Numbered from the stretch's first letter, positions 1-9,242 are shown. The stretch is DNA of 64,000 bases from Hymenobacter fodinae (GCF_004745825.1 NZ_SRLA01000003.1:310001-374000); one strand, 5' to 3'. The notes: generated by a model not told the origin, from the letters alone. Made by a program: numbers and translations.

Positions 1-1244
1 TGGTAGTATTTCGGGCCATTCAGGGCTTTGGGGGCGCGGGGCTGTTTGCTATGGCGTTCATCATCATTGCCGACCTGTTTCCGCCCGCCGAGCGGGGACG
101 GTACCAGGGATTTACGGGGGCCGTGTTTGGCACCTCCTCGGTGCTGGGCCCATTGCTGGGCGGCTTCCTGACCGACCAAGGCAGCAACTGGATTCCGGGC
201 GTGGCGGGCTGGCGGCTGGTCTTCTACGTGAACTTACCCCTAGGCCTGGTGGCCCTGTGGTTTATTCTGACGCAGATGCCGGCCCTGATACCCCGCACCG
301 ACGCCAAGCCCCTGGACTACTTTTCGGCCCTGCTGCTGATGACTGGCCTAGGCCCCTTGGTGGTGGCGCTGCAGCTCAACAAAACCGAGTACCCTTGGAC
401 CTCCCCTTTCACGCTCACGCTGCTGGGCGTCGCGGCCGCATCGATGGTGCTGTTTGTGGTGCGCAGCCTCCGCCACGACAACCCCATTCTGGATTTTGGC
501 TTGTTCCGCAACCACGTGTTCCGGACTGCCAATGGAGCGCTCTTTCTGCTGGGCGGGGCCTTTCTGGGCATCATCATTTTCGAGCCCTTGTTTATGGTGA
601 ATGTGCTGGGCGTAAGTGCCACCAAAGCCGGTGTAAGCCTAATTCCGCTGTCGATGGGAGTGGTGCTGGGCTCGTTGCTGGCCGGGCAAATGGTGTCGCG
701 GTTTGGGCATTATAAACGCTGGATGCTGGGAGGCCTAGTGGTGCTGCTTGGGGGGCTCTCACTGCTGGCTACCATGCCAGCCACTGTGGGCTACTGGCAG
801 GTACTGGCCTACCTGCTGCTGTGCGGCATCGGCCTGGGCCCTACTATGCCGTTGTATACGCTGGCCATCCAGAACGCCATTGAGCCCCACCTGATGGGCC
901 AGGCCACTTCCGCTAGTCAGTTTTTTCGGCAGATTGGAGGTGCCATCACAGCTTCAGTGCTAGGCGCTATTCTCACTTTCACGCTGGCTCACAGTTTGCC
1001 AGCCAGCGCCGCCGGTGCCTCACCACCACCCACCACGGCAGTATCAGAAGGGCCAGCGCTGCCCGCTACGGCCAACGAGCCCGCTTCGCCGGCCATGCGT
1101 ACGGCCTTTACCAGCGCTATCTCGCGGGTATACATGTTCAACATTTTCCTGGTGCTGGGGGGGCTGTGCATGACGCTGTTTGTGCCCGAGCTGCCCCTGC
1201 GAAAAAGCAACGCCCCCGACGAACCCATCCCCGTTACCGACTAG
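1..1244 (+). CDS. MFS drug exporter, DHA2 (EmrB/QacA-like) family, 5' partial
   Basis: Proton-driven multidrug exporter of the inner membrane, cut by the left window edge. The frame is open from base 3, upstream of the first ATG at base 51, and encodes VVFRAIQGFGGAGLFAM before it, so the ATG at 51 is internal. The stretch GRYQGFTGAVFGTSSVLGP followed by LLGGFLTD is the motif C region of 14-TM DHA2 exporters, and about ten further hydrophobic helices follow. The C-terminal 80 residues contain an Ala/Pro-rich loop before the last helix, as is usual in this family. The substrate cannot be told. A luciferase-like oxidoreductase follows on the same strand. Confidence 0.9.
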   Translation, partial: VVFRAIQGFGGAGLFAMAFIIIADLFPPAERGRYQGFTGAVFGTSSVLGPLLGGFLTDQGSNWIPGVAGWRLVFYVNLPLGLVALWFILTQMPALIPRTDAKPLDYFSALLLMTGLGPLVVALQLNKTEYPWTSPFTLTLLGVAAASMVLFVVRSLRHDNPILDFGLFRNHVFRTANGALFLLGGAFLGIIIFEPLFMVNVLGVSATKAGVSLIPLSMGVVLGSLLAGQMVSRFGHYKRWMLGGLVVLLGGLSLLATMPATVGYWQVLAYLLLCGIGLGPTMPLYTLAIQNAIEPHLMGQATSASQFFRQIGGAITASVLGAILTFTLAHSLPASAAGASPPPTTAVSEGPALPATANEPASPAMRTAFTSAISRVYMFNIFLVLGGLCMTLFVPELPLRKSNAPDEPIPVTD

Positions 1245-1321
1245 CCTGGCATCTGCCCAGCCCGTAGCCGCCAAACTTCCCAGGCCTAGTGGCGGTTATT
1301 TCTCCCTACTCTCCCCTTGCT

Positions 1322-2368
1322 ATGGACACTACTTCACCTATTCGCCTGAGTGTGCTCGATCAGTCGCCGGTACCGCTGGGTCGCACCCCGCGGGAGGCCC
1401 TGCAGCACACGCTGGACTTGGCCCGACTCACCGACCGCCTGGGTTACTCGCGGTTTTGGGTTTCGGAACACCACAATGCTACCTCGCTGGCCGGCTCGGC
1501 CCCGGAAGTGCTGCTGGCCCGCCTCGGTGCCGAAACCAGCCGCATCCGCATTGGCTCGGGCGGGGTAATGCTGCCCCATTATTCGGCCCTGAAAGTAGCC
1601 GAGAACTTCCGGCTCCTGGAGGCCCTCTACCCCGGCCGCGTAGACTTAGGAATTGGCCGGGCCCCTGGCACCGACCGCATCACGGCCCACGCCCTCAACC
1701 CCAACAATACCTTCAGCGACGAAGATTTTGGCGAGCAGCTCATGAGCCTGCGTGCCTACTTGCGCGACGAGGAAGTGCCTGATACTATTCACGAGAAAGT
1801 GAAGGCCGCCCCCTTTATTTCTACGGTTCCGGAGCTGTGGCTACTCAGCTCCAGCGGGCAGAGCGGATTATTTGCCGCCCACATTGGTGCCGCCTTTTCC
1901 TTTGCGCACTTCATTAACCCCGTGGGCGGACCTAAAATGGTGCAGCTGTACCGGGAGCGGTTTCAACCGTCGCCGGAGCTGGCGCAGCCGCTGGCCAACG
2001 TGGCGGTGTTCGTGCTCTGCGCCGATACCGAGGCCAAAGCTCAGGAGCTGGCCGATACGCTGGCTCTGCAGATGTTGAAGCTGGAACTCGGCGACCGGAC
2101 GCCGGTAGGCCCCTACTCCACCGTGCAGGCATACTCACTAGCTCCTGAGCAGCGTCACCGCCTGGCTCATCACCATCGGCGTATTGTAAGCGGCACTCCG
2201 GCTCAGGTAAAGGAAGAGCTGACACAGCTGGCCGCCCACTATCAAGTAGATGAGGTGGTAGCAGTGACTATTGCCTACGAATACGAAGACCGCCTGCGCT
2301 CGTATGAGTTGCTAGCAGAGGCATTTGCCTTGGAGACAACCCCAGCTACTGCTTCCATAACTTACTAG
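1322..2368 (+). CDS. LLM-class flavin-dependent oxidoreductase (luciferase-like)
   Basis: Cytosolic FMN/F420-type monooxygenase-like TIM barrel of 348 aa. It starts with IRLSVLDQSPVPLG and continues with ARLTDRLGYSRFWVSEHHN, RIRIGSGGVMLPHYSALKVAE and GRVDLGIGRAPGTD, the signature blocks of the group 1 luciferase-like (MsnO8/YhbW-type) family. The ATG at 1322 is preferred to the GTG at 1289, because the extra 11 residues match nothing in the family and the family starts just before the first beta strand. It lies 77 bp after the MFS gene and may be co-transcribed with it. The substrate is unknown. Confidence 0.9.
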   Translation: MDTTSPIRLSVLDQSPVPLGRTPREALQHTLDLARLTDRLGYSRFWVSEHHNATSLAGSAPEVLLARLGAETSRIRIGSGGVMLPHYSALKVAENFRLLEALYPGRVDLGIGRAPGTDRITAHALNPNNTFSDEDFGEQLMSLRAYLRDEEVPDTIHEKVKAAPFISTVPELWLLSSSGQSGLFAAHIGAAFSFAHFINPVGGPKMVQLYRERFQPSPELAQPLANVAVFVLCADTEAKAQELADTLALQMLKLELGDRTPVGPYSTVQAYSLAPEQRHRLAHHHRRIVSGTPAQVKEELTQLAAHYQVDEVVAVTIAYEYEDRLRSYELLAEAFALETTPATASITY

Positions 2369-2387
2369 ACAGAAACAATAGTATGAT

Positions 2388-2428
2388 AGCCCCACTGGCC
2401 CTTTCCACAGGGCTAGCGGGGCTTTTTT
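2388..2428 (+). terminator. Rho-independent terminator after the luciferase-like gene
   Basis: AGCCCC and GGGGCT arms enclose a second GCCC/GGGC pairing and are followed by a run of six T. It sits 20 bp after the stop codon. Confidence 0.8.
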
Positions 2429-2489
2429 GTGACTGACAGACTGATTATATTCTTTATAAGCATCTCATAAACACCACTCTTATCATTTA

Positions 2490-2566
2490 TATAGACTTTT
2501 TCTAAACTTCTATTTTGAATCTATCTAAATAGATGCGTGCTTTGCATTGTTTTTAATCGTTCTAAA
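2490..2566 (+). promoter_or_regulatory. Three Fur-like operator boxes upstream of the first siderophore receptor
   Basis: Three imperfect copies of the half-site pair TTTAGA-N5-TCTAAA lie at 2490-2506 (TATAGA/TCTAAA), 2513-2529 (TTTTGA/TCTAAA) and 2550-2566 (TTTTTA/TCTAAA). A perfect copy, TTTAGAATCATTCTAAA, stands in front of the second siderophore receptor at 13066. The layout TTAGAAT-N-ATTCTAA matches the 7-1-7 Fur consensus TGATAAT-N-ATTATCA at 10 of 14 positions. A TTTG at 2541-2544 between the last two boxes could be part of the -7 element. That a Fur-family repressor binds here is inference. Confidence 0.6.
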
Positions 2567-2583
2567 CAAGCCACGCTGTTCAG

Positions 2584-5178
2584 ATGCCCCGACCTCTCCC
2601 CCTCCTGCTACTTCTTTCTATGCCCCTCGCTGGTTTTGCTACGTCTCCAGCCACCACTTCTGACGACGCTTCTTCGCTGCTCCTGAAGCATGGCGATGCA
2701 GACGATACAGCACAGCGGGGCCGCGTAGTTGGTCGGGTAACAAATGCAGCAGGCGAGCCGGTAGAAGGTGTAACTATTGCGCTGAAAGGCACTACCTACG
2801 GAGCCACCACGGGCACTGATGGCAGCTTCCGGCTTTCTGTGCCGGCGGGCAGCTACCAACTGGTAGTTAGCAGCATGGGCTACGCCTCCCAGGAAATTGC
2901 CGTAACGGTAACGGCTGGCGAAACGCTGACCCTGGCCCCCTTCGCGCTGGCGCAAAGCTCCCAGCAGCTCAACGAGGTAACCGTAACCGGCAACAAGAGC
3001 CTGAACGAACGGATTACCGGCGTCAGCAAAATGGCCATTGCCCCGCTTGATTTACCCCAGAGCGTGGTAACCATTAAGCAGGAGACTCTGGAGCAGCAGC
3101 AGGTGCTGCGCCTCAGCGACGCTATTGTAAACGTGAGTGGCATTTACGTTACCAGCACCACTGGCGGCACGCAGGAAGAGCTGGGCAGTCGCGGCTTCGC
3201 GTATGGCAGCAACAACACCTTCAAAAACGGGGTGCGCTTCAACAATGGCATCATGCCCGAAGCCAGCTCCCTGGAAAGCCTGGAAGTGCTGAAAGGCAGC
3301 GCGGCCATTCTCTACGGTAACGTAGCAGCCGGCGGCGTACTTAACTTGGTTACCAAGAAGCCCCGTTTTGAGCAAGGTGGCTCGCTGGGCCTCCGCGTGG
3401 GCAGCTTCGGCTTCTGGAAACCGATGGTGGACGTGTACGGCGCCGTAGGTAAGAGCGACAAGGTGGCCTACCGCATTAATGGCACCTACGAGCAGGGCAA
3501 CAGCTACCGCGACAATGTAAAATCGGACCGCTTTTATGTGAATCCCTCGTTGCTGTTCAAGCTGACGCCAAAAACTACGTTGGTACTAGAGGGCGACTAT
3601 CTGCGCGACAACCGCACGCCCGACTTTGGCATCGGGGCCATCAACTACGAGATACAGGAGTCGCGCAGCCGCTTCCTGAACGTGGCTGGTGCCAACAACG
3701 CTACCACCCAAACCAGCGCTACGGCTACTATCGCCAGCCAGCTGAATAATACCTGGCAAGTGCGCGGTGTAGCCGGCTTCCAGCGCTACGATAACGAGCT
3801 GCGCAGCGCCTCCCGCCCCACTACGGTGGTGGGCACCGCCGGCCCCAACTACGGCAACCTGACGCGTGGCCTGCAACGCACTCAAACGGCGGAGAACTAC
3901 TACTTGGCCCAGCTCGATCTGACGGGCAACTTCCGCACTGGTTTCCTAGGCCACACCTTGCTGGTTGGCGCCGATGCTGACCAGTACGAAACCAACACCC
4001 TGGCCTACACCAACCCTGCCTCAACCACCCGGGCCAATACGGCGGTGTCTACCTACGACATCATCAACCTGCTGGACCCCACTAAGACCGTTACCCAGCC
4101 CGCCGAGCGGCTTTCGGGCTTTGATGATCTGGTGCGCAACACGCTCACGCAGGGCAACACCCGCCGCGCCGGCTTCTACGTGCAAGACTTGCTAAGCGTA
4201 AGTGAGAAGGTGAAAGTGCTGGCTGGCTTGCGCTGGAGCTACCAGGAGACCCCTAGCGACGTGTACTATTACAACAGCGTTGCGAACATTGCCAACAAAA
4301 CGGCCGGTACTTACGTGGAAAACCGCCGTTACGACAATGCCCTCTCGCCGCGCCTAGGCCTAGTGTATCAGCCAGTTAAAACCACCTCACTGTTCGCCTC
4401 TTACTCCAACTCCTTCCAGCCCAACACCGGCCAAGATGCCAGCGGCAAGTCGCTGGCGCCATCTACCTTCAACCAGTACGAAGCGGGCATCAAAAACGAC
4501 CTGTTCAACGGAGCTTTGTCGGCTAACGTAACGGCCTACCGCATTGTAAACAGCAACTTGGCGCAAACCTACCTGGGCCCAGTGCTGGGCGCCGACGGGC
4601 AGCCGGTAACGGGCTCAAACGGGCAAGTGGTTACCAACTTGAACACCAACGTGAAGGAGCTGGCTGGTGAGGTGACCAGCAAAGGCGTGGAGGTAGACAT
4701 TCAGACCAAGCCTATGATGGGCGTTTCGCTGATTGCCGGCTACAGCTACAACCACACTGCTTACACCAAGAGCAACATTTACGAGAATGGCAGCCGCCTG
4801 CGCTACAACCCCGCGCACACCGCTAACCTGAGCTTGTTCTACAACTTCGGCAGCGCTTTCGGCGAAAGTGCCTTCCTGCGTGGCTTTACGGCGGGCGTGA
4901 CGGGCTACTACGTGGGTGATAAGCTGGCGGGCCGCAACCCCCGCCTCTACGACCCCACCAAAGGCCCCGGCCAGCCTTTCACGGATTCGTTCAAGCTCAT
5001 CAGCATCCCGAACTACACCCTGTTTGACGCCTCCTTGGGCTACAGCTACGAGCGGGTTTCGGTGCGCGTGAAGCTGTCAAATATTCTTAACGAGCTGAGC
5101 TACAACCTCCACGACGATAACAGCGTGAACCCCATTGCGCCGCGCACATTCTCCGCTACGCTTGGCTACAAGCTGTAA
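2584..5178 (+). CDS. TonB-dependent siderophore receptor
   Basis: Outer-membrane ferric-siderophore importer of 864 aa. After a signal peptide (about residues 1-20) comes a CarboxypepD_reg-like domain (GRVTNAAGEPVEGVTIALKG, about 48-120). The plug (LNEVTVTGNKSLNER, SVVTIKQETLEQQQ, SLESLEVLKGSAAILYG, GGVLNLVTKKP, about 128-260) and a 22-strand barrel ending in FSATLGYKL follow. The plug motifs match the FhuE/FecA-like TIGR01783 group. Its promoter carries three Fur-like boxes, so iron repression is likely. A PepSY reductase follows 124 bp downstream, the usual partner for releasing iron from the imported siderophore. The siderophore cannot be predicted. Confidence 0.93.
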   Translation: MPRPLPLLLLLSMPLAGFATSPATTSDDASSLLLKHGDADDTAQRGRVVGRVTNAAGEPVEGVTIALKGTTYGATTGTDGSFRLSVPAGSYQLVVSSMGYASQEIAVTVTAGETLTLAPFALAQSSQQLNEVTVTGNKSLNERITGVSKMAIAPLDLPQSVVTIKQETLEQQQVLRLSDAIVNVSGIYVTSTTGGTQEELGSRGFAYGSNNTFKNGVRFNNGIMPEASSLESLEVLKGSAAILYGNVAAGGVLNLVTKKPRFEQGGSLGLRVGSFGFWKPMVDVYGAVGKSDKVAYRINGTYEQGNSYRDNVKSDRFYVNPSLLFKLTPKTTLVLEGDYLRDNRTPDFGIGAINYEIQESRSRFLNVAGANNATTQTSATATIASQLNNTWQVRGVAGFQRYDNELRSASRPTTVVGTAGPNYGNLTRGLQRTQTAENYYLAQLDLTGNFRTGFLGHTLLVGADADQYETNTLAYTNPASTTRANTAVSTYDIINLLDPTKTVTQPAERLSGFDDLVRNTLTQGNTRRAGFYVQDLLSVSEKVKVLAGLRWSYQETPSDVYYYNSVANIANKTAGTYVENRRYDNALSPRLGLVYQPVKTTSLFASYSNSFQPNTGQDASGKSLAPSTFNQYEAGIKNDLFNGALSANVTAYRIVNSNLAQTYLGPVLGADGQPVTGSNGQVVTNLNTNVKELAGEVTSKGVEVDIQTKPMMGVSLIAGYSYNHTAYTKSNIYENGSRLRYNPAHTANLSLFYNFGSAFGESAFLRGFTAGVTGYYVGDKLAGRNPRLYDPTKGPGQPFTDSFKLISIPNYTLFDASLGYSYERVSVRVKLSNILNELSYNLHDDNSVNPIAPRTFSATLGYKL

Positions 5179-5212
5179 GTACCCTTTGAGTGAGGGGTGA
5201 TTCCGTGAGTGA

Positions 5213-5254
5213 AAACCCGGAAAGTACCAGCTGCAACTGGCGCTTTCCGGGTTT
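5213..5254 (+). terminator. Intercistronic stem-loop between receptor and PepSY gene
   Basis: A perfect 12-bp stem, AAACCCGGAAAG with CTTTCCGGGTTT, and an inner CCAG/CTGG pairing. The T-run is short (three T), so it may only attenuate, lowering expression of the downstream PepSY gene relative to the receptor. Confidence 0.6.
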
Positions 5255-5302
5255 CTGGCGAACTTGCCTTAGTGCTTTTGCTACTTGTACTTTCTACACC
5301 AT

Positions 5303-6649
5303 ATGAAGATCTTTTTTCGTAACATTCACCTCTACCTGAGCCTGGTTTCGGGGCTTATCATCGCCGTGGTGTGCCTCACAGGCAGCGTACTGGTTTTTGA
5401 AAAAGAGCTGGAGCAGGCCTGGCATTCTGAGCGGTACTTCGTCGAGCCCGCCAAGTCGCCCCGCATGCCGTTGCAGCTGCTGGCAGGCTCAGTACAGGCC
5501 TACAAGCCGGGGGCTAAAATCTCGGGGGTAAAGGTGTACGCCGACCCCGCCCGCACCGTGGAGTTTAGCTTGGCCGGTGGCCCTGGCGGTGAGAAAGGTG
5601 GTAAGGCTGAGGGCAGCCGCGGCGGCAAAGAGGCCGAGGCACGTGCAGCCGGTGCAGCCGAAGGCCATGGCCCCCGCGAAGGGGCCGGCCGCCGGGAAGG
5701 CGGAGCCGAGGGCAAAGGTGAGAAAGGTGGCAAGGGAGGTAAAGGGGGTGAAGGCGGCCCCGGTGGCCCCAAGGTTTTTGTAAACCCCTACACTGGCGCC
5801 GTAACCGGCGAGCTGAACTACCGCGAAACGTTCTTCTTCACCATGATGGCCCTGCACCGCGGCATGGTAGGTGGCCCCATCGGCAAGCTCATCGTAGGCG
5901 TGAGCACCGTCATGTTCCTGTTCATTATTGCTACGGGTATTGTGCTGTGGTGGCCCGCTACGCGCAAGGCACTGCAGCAGCGCCTAAAGGTGAAGTGGAG
6001 CGGCGGCTGGAAGCGCGTGAATCACGATATGCACATTGTGCTGGGCTTCTACTCGGCTTTGTTTCTGTTCGTGTTTGCTTTTACTGGCCTAGCCTGGTCG
6101 TTTGAGTGGTTCAACAAGGGCATTTACGCCGTTACCAACTCGCCCATGCAGCGCCCCGAGCCGCCCGTATCCTCGGTGCCTACCGCCACTGAGGCAGTAA
6201 GCCAACAGCCCGTGCTAGGCCCGGCAGTAGCGCCGGGGGCGCCGCTTACGCCTGAGGCCGCCTTGCAGCTGGCCGTGCGCCAAGTGCCTGGAGCCGAGTC
6301 TTACGCGCTGCAGCTGCCTAAGGACCCCACGGGCAGCATTCGGGTAGCAACCTTGCGCCGCGGTGCCAGCTACGAGAATGCCACCGATGAACTGTACCTC
6401 GACCAGTACTCAGGCCAGGTGTTGAGCCAGCAGACCTACGAGCAGCGCAGCCTGGGCCAGCGGGTGCGAGGTATGTTCAAGCCGGTACACACGGGTGCCG
6501 TGTTCGGTTGGCCGTCCAAAATCATTGCCTTTGTGGTGTGTCTGCTGGGCTTCACCTTCCCCATCACGGGCACCATTTTGTGGCTGAACCGCCTGCGCAA
6601 AGCCAACAAGAAGCAGCGTAAGCAGGAAGCTGCCGTGGCGGCCTTGTAA
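5303..6649 (+). CDS. PepSY-associated TM helix protein with Gly/Lys/Glu-rich insert
   Basis: Inner-membrane PepSY protein of the family proposed to reduce ferric siderophores, 448 aa from the ATG at 5303 (the TTG at 5285 is a poorer start). Visible parts are the N-terminal TM (HLYLSLVSGLIIAVVCLTGSVLVFE), a periplasmic PepSY domain, GETFFFTMMALHRGM-type and LWWPATRK blocks, VNHDMHIVLGFYSALFLFVFAFTGL, a second PepSY domain and a last TM with PITGTILWLNRLRK. The histidines in ALHR, NHDMH and KPVHTG are the likely haem or metal ligands. Between about residues 92 and 158 the first PepSY domain is interrupted by about 65 residues of almost pure Gly, Lys, Glu, Ala and Arg, which the second PepSY protein in this window lacks. 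It forms an operon with the upstream receptor. Confidence 0.88.
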   Translation: MKIFFRNIHLYLSLVSGLIIAVVCLTGSVLVFEKELEQAWHSERYFVEPAKSPRMPLQLLAGSVQAYKPGAKISGVKVYADPARTVEFSLAGGPGGEKGGKAEGSRGGKEAEARAAGAAEGHGPREGAGRREGGAEGKGEKGGKGGKGGEGGPGGPKVFVNPYTGAVTGELNYRETFFFTMMALHRGMVGGPIGKLIVGVSTVMFLFIIATGIVLWWPATRKALQQRLKVKWSGGWKRVNHDMHIVLGFYSALFLFVFAFTGLAWSFEWFNKGIYAVTNSPMQRPEPPVSSVPTATEAVSQQPVLGPAVAPGAPLTPEAALQLAVRQVPGAESYALQLPKDPTGSIRVATLRRGASYENATDELYLDQYSGQVLSQQTYEQRSLGQRVRGMFKPVHTGAVFGWPSKIIAFVVCLLGFTFPITGTILWLNRLRKANKKQRKQEAAVAAL

Positions 6650-6706
6650 ATCGCCTACGGTGGCCTAGGCCACTGCTCAGGCATCTACCTACTAATTCCT
6701 TTTGCC

Positions 6707-7015
6707 ATGAGCAAGCGTCAGCACGAATATCGCCTTACCCTGGAGCACCAGGCAGCCAGCAACCCCGAGCAGCCCCTTCACGAGCCCCTTGTGCTAGACT
6801 TCACCAACCACGATGACTTGTTTGCCATTGTGCAACGGGTACAAAACGCCAACTTCCTCTCCCCCAGCCAAGCCGCCGAAATGGCGCTGGGCGTGAAGCT
6901 GCTGGGCAATGTGCTACTGAGCAACCGGGAGCATCCGTTGTTCACGGAGTTGAGCCAGGCCTTTGGTGAGTTTGTGCAAAAACTAAAATCCCACGCTCAG
7001 CCCAAGGCCGAGTAA
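6707..7015 (+). CDS. DUF3861 family protein
   Basis: Small cytosolic protein of 102 aa. The sequence HEYRLTLEHQA...PLVLDFTNHDDLFAIVQRVQ...FLSPSQAAEMALGVKLLGNVLLSNREHPLF...FGEFVQKLK follows the DUF3861 family over its full length. Its function is not known. It lies 57 bp after the PepSY gene on the same strand and is closed by a strong terminator, so it probably belongs to the receptor-PepSY transcription unit. Confidence 0.85.
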   Translation: MSKRQHEYRLTLEHQAASNPEQPLHEPLVLDFTNHDDLFAIVQRVQNANFLSPSQAAEMALGVKLLGNVLLSNREHPLFTELSQAFGEFVQKLKSHAQPKAE

Positions 7016-7035
7016 ACCCTTTGTTGCTCAGCATC

Positions 7036-7070
7036 AAAAATGCGCTCTTCTTCGGAGGAGCGCATTTTTT
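7036..7070 (+). terminator. Strong Rho-independent terminator
   Basis: AAAAATGCGCTC and GAGCGCATTTTT form a 12-bp stem with a 10-nt loop and a T-run. It closes the receptor-PepSY-DUF3861 unit. Confidence 0.9.
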
Positions 7071-7177
7071 GTGTGCAGTAGTGAGGTTGTGCCTTTGGTA
7101 GTAGCATTGCCTATTCAGGTACAACTACCATATTGCCGCGCTTATAATCTTCTGTGCATGTATTGCTCTTCCGTGGT

Positions 7178-8059
7178 ATGAAAAAACTAGTAGCTCCCCT
7201 CCTGTGCCTAGTGCTGTCCAGTCCTGCTTTCGCTCAAAAGGCATCCTTAGCCCAACGAACAGCCGACAAAGCATGTGCGTGCGTCAAACGTTCTGAAATA
7301 GCAGACTCTACCCTGGCGCGGGCAAACCGCTGCGTGCCAGGGGCAATGGCAGACGCCCTACAGGAAGGTGACAAGGCAGAAGCCAAGGCCCTTGATACGG
7401 TGGAAGGCATCAAAGGCACAATAAGCCAGGCCCAAGAGCTGCTGGTCAGCAATTGCCCAGCCGTGCGAGATGCCCTGATTCAGCAGAAAACAGCTAAGTT
7501 CTACGCCACCTCCACCGTGCCGGCAGCTCGCAAGGCCTATCTTAAAGGCGAGCAGCTGCTGATAAAAAAGCAGTACACCGAGGCCCTGCCACTGTTTTTG
7601 CAAGCCGCCAAGCAAGACCCGCAGTTTGTGAAAGCCCTCGACGATGCCGCCGTGTGCTACCGCCAAACGCAAGACCTGGCCCAGGCAGCCACCTACTATG
7701 AAAAGTCGATGGCCATTTTTCCTGAGGGCGACCTAGCCCTGCTCAATATGGCGGTGGTGAAGTCCCTACAAGAGAAAACTGACGAAGCGCGGACGTACTA
7801 CGATAAGCTCCGCTATTTCCATCCCTATAACCCCGAAGGGTACTTTGGAGCGGGCAAGCTCGCGGTGCTGCGCGGCGACTTTCCCGTGGCTATGCAAAAC
7901 CTATTTACCGCGCATCGGCTATATGTAGAAGAGAAATCACCTTATCTCTCCGATAGCAACCGAATGTTAAGCCTGCTGTATGGGGAGATGAAGAAAAAGA
8001 ATCAGCTCGATTTGTTTCGTAGTACAGCGAAAGAATACAACCTGCAAATCGACGAATAA
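7178..8059 (+). CDS. Secreted tetratricopeptide-repeat protein
   Basis: Protein of 293 aa with a signal peptide (MKKLVAPLLCLVLSSPAFAQ), then a Cys-containing region (ACACVKR, NRCVPGA, SNCPAV). At least three TPR units run from about residue 105 to 255 (KAYLKGEQLLIKKQYTEALPLF, AAVCYRQTQDLAQAATYYEKS, MAVVKSLQEKTDEARTYYDKL). The ATG at 7178 is chosen over the GTG at 7154 because it starts a clean signal peptide. It is probably a periplasmic scaffold; the partner is unknown. A transporter gene follows 9 bp later. Confidence 0.85.
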   Translation: MKKLVAPLLCLVLSSPAFAQKASLAQRTADKACACVKRSEIADSTLARANRCVPGAMADALQEGDKAEAKALDTVEGIKGTISQAQELLVSNCPAVRDALIQQKTAKFYATSTVPAARKAYLKGEQLLIKKQYTEALPLFLQAAKQDPQFVKALDDAAVCYRQTQDLAQAATYYEKSMAIFPEGDLALLNMAVVKSLQEKTDEARTYYDKLRYFHPYNPEGYFGAGKLAVLRGDFPVAMQNLFTAHRLYVEEKSPYLSDSNRMLSLLYGEMKKKNQLDLFRSTAKEYNLQIDE

Positions 8060-8068
8060 CCCACATCT

Positions 8069-9136
8069 ATGCCCCAGCCTCTCCAGACGCCAGTAGCTCC
8101 TTCGCCCCCACCATCTTCCCCATCTGGCAACCGCTTCGTGAACCTGCTCCGGCGGGCGGGCCTGCTCGATTGGTTTCTGCTGGGTCTGGCCGGGGCGGTG
8201 CTGATGGCTTACCTGGTTCCGGAGGTGGGTAGCAAGGCAAGCCCCATCCCCTGGAAGGTAATTACCACGGCGGGCGTAGCCCTGATTTTCTTCTTCTATG
8301 GCCTGCGCCTGAGCCTGGAGAAGCTCACGGCAGGCCTACGCAACTGGCGCCTGCATGTGGTAGTGCAGCTAACCACTTTCGTGGTGTTTCCGGTGCTGGC
8401 CTTGGCGCTACGCCCGTTGTTTGTAGGCAAGGCCGCCGAGATGTGGCCTAGTATCTTCTTCCTGTGCACGCTGCCCAGCACGGTTTCTACCTCGGTGGTA
8501 ATGGTGAGCATTGCCCGTGGCAACTTGCCGGCGGCCATTTTCAACGCCAGTATCTCCAGCCTGCTGGGCATCGTGCTCACCCCGCTCTGGACCAGCTTGT
8601 TCCTTGATACGGCCGCTGACGGCGGCAACCTCTGGCACCTGGGCCTCGATCTGCTCTGGCAGGTGGTGTTGCCGGTGGTAGCGGGCGTGTTGCTTAACCG
8701 TCGCTTTGGGGCGTTTGCGGAGCAGCACAAGGGCAGCCTCCGCATTTCCGACCAAGTGGTGATTCTGCTGATTGTATTCACGGCCTTCTGCGAGTCCTTT
8801 GCCGAGGGCATTTTCCGCAGCTACCAACCCCTGGATATTGCGCTGCTCAGCCTGGGTATGGTGGCGCTGTACTTCCTGATTTTTGGCGTGGTATGGATCC
8901 TGAGCCGCGTGCTGGGCTTCTCCCGCGCCGACCGTACGGTGGCCTTGTTCTGCGGCTCTAAGAAGTCATTGGTGCACGGCAGCGTAATGGCCAGCCTGCT
9001 ATTTCCGGGCATGGCTGCCACGGGGCTGCTACTGCTGCCGCTTATGCTGTATCACGCTCTGCAAATCATTCTGGCCAGCATGATGGCCCAGCACATGGGC
9101 CGGCAAGCCGAGGCTCAGGAAGCTGCTGCGGCGTAG
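8069..9136 (+). CDS. Bile acid:sodium symporter-like transporter (SBF-like)
   Basis: Inner-membrane protein of 355 aa with ten predicted helices. LLDWFLLGLAGAVLMAYLVPEVG, VALIFFFYGLRLSLEKL, FFLCTLPSTVSTSVVMVSIARGN and VALFCGSKKSLVHGSVMA are the landmark blocks of the SBF-like (YfeH-type) branch. The substrate in bacteria is not established; organic anions and arsenite are handled by relatives. A proline-rich N-tail (about 25 aa) precedes the first helix. It is probably translated with the TPR gene 9 bp upstream. Confidence 0.9.
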   Translation: MPQPLQTPVAPSPPPSSPSGNRFVNLLRRAGLLDWFLLGLAGAVLMAYLVPEVGSKASPIPWKVITTAGVALIFFFYGLRLSLEKLTAGLRNWRLHVVVQLTTFVVFPVLALALRPLFVGKAAEMWPSIFFLCTLPSTVSTSVVMVSIARGNLPAAIFNASISSLLGIVLTPLWTSLFLDTAADGGNLWHLGLDLLWQVVLPVVAGVLLNRRFGAFAEQHKGSLRISDQVVILLIVFTAFCESFAEGIFRSYQPLDIALLSLGMVALYFLIFGVVWILSRVLGFSRADRTVALFCGSKKSLVHGSVMASLLFPGMAATGLLLLPLMLYHALQIILASMMAQHMGRQAEAQEAAAA

Positions 9137-9242
9137 CTCAAACTAGGCTCCCTAAGCAGCCCGGTCAGCTACGTACTAAACTGGCCTAGCGCAGCTGAGA
9201 AAACTCTGTTGCGAGTAAACTCAAGATGTGATTGTGCCCAAC

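Noticed and set aside
1289..1321. GTG start extending the luciferase-like protein by 11 residues
   Set aside because: The extra residues do not match the family, which starts at the ATG at 1322.
1180..1782. 200-codon frame overlapping the MFS and luciferase-like genes
   Set aside because: Pro/Arg/Gly-rich product in the wrong frame across two well-recognised genes.
5489..5857. Open frames on the other strand over the Gly/Lys insert of the PepSY gene
   Set aside because: Pro/Ala/Leu-rich products are the expected reverse reading of Gly/Lys/Glu codons; the PepSY frame is continuous on both sides.
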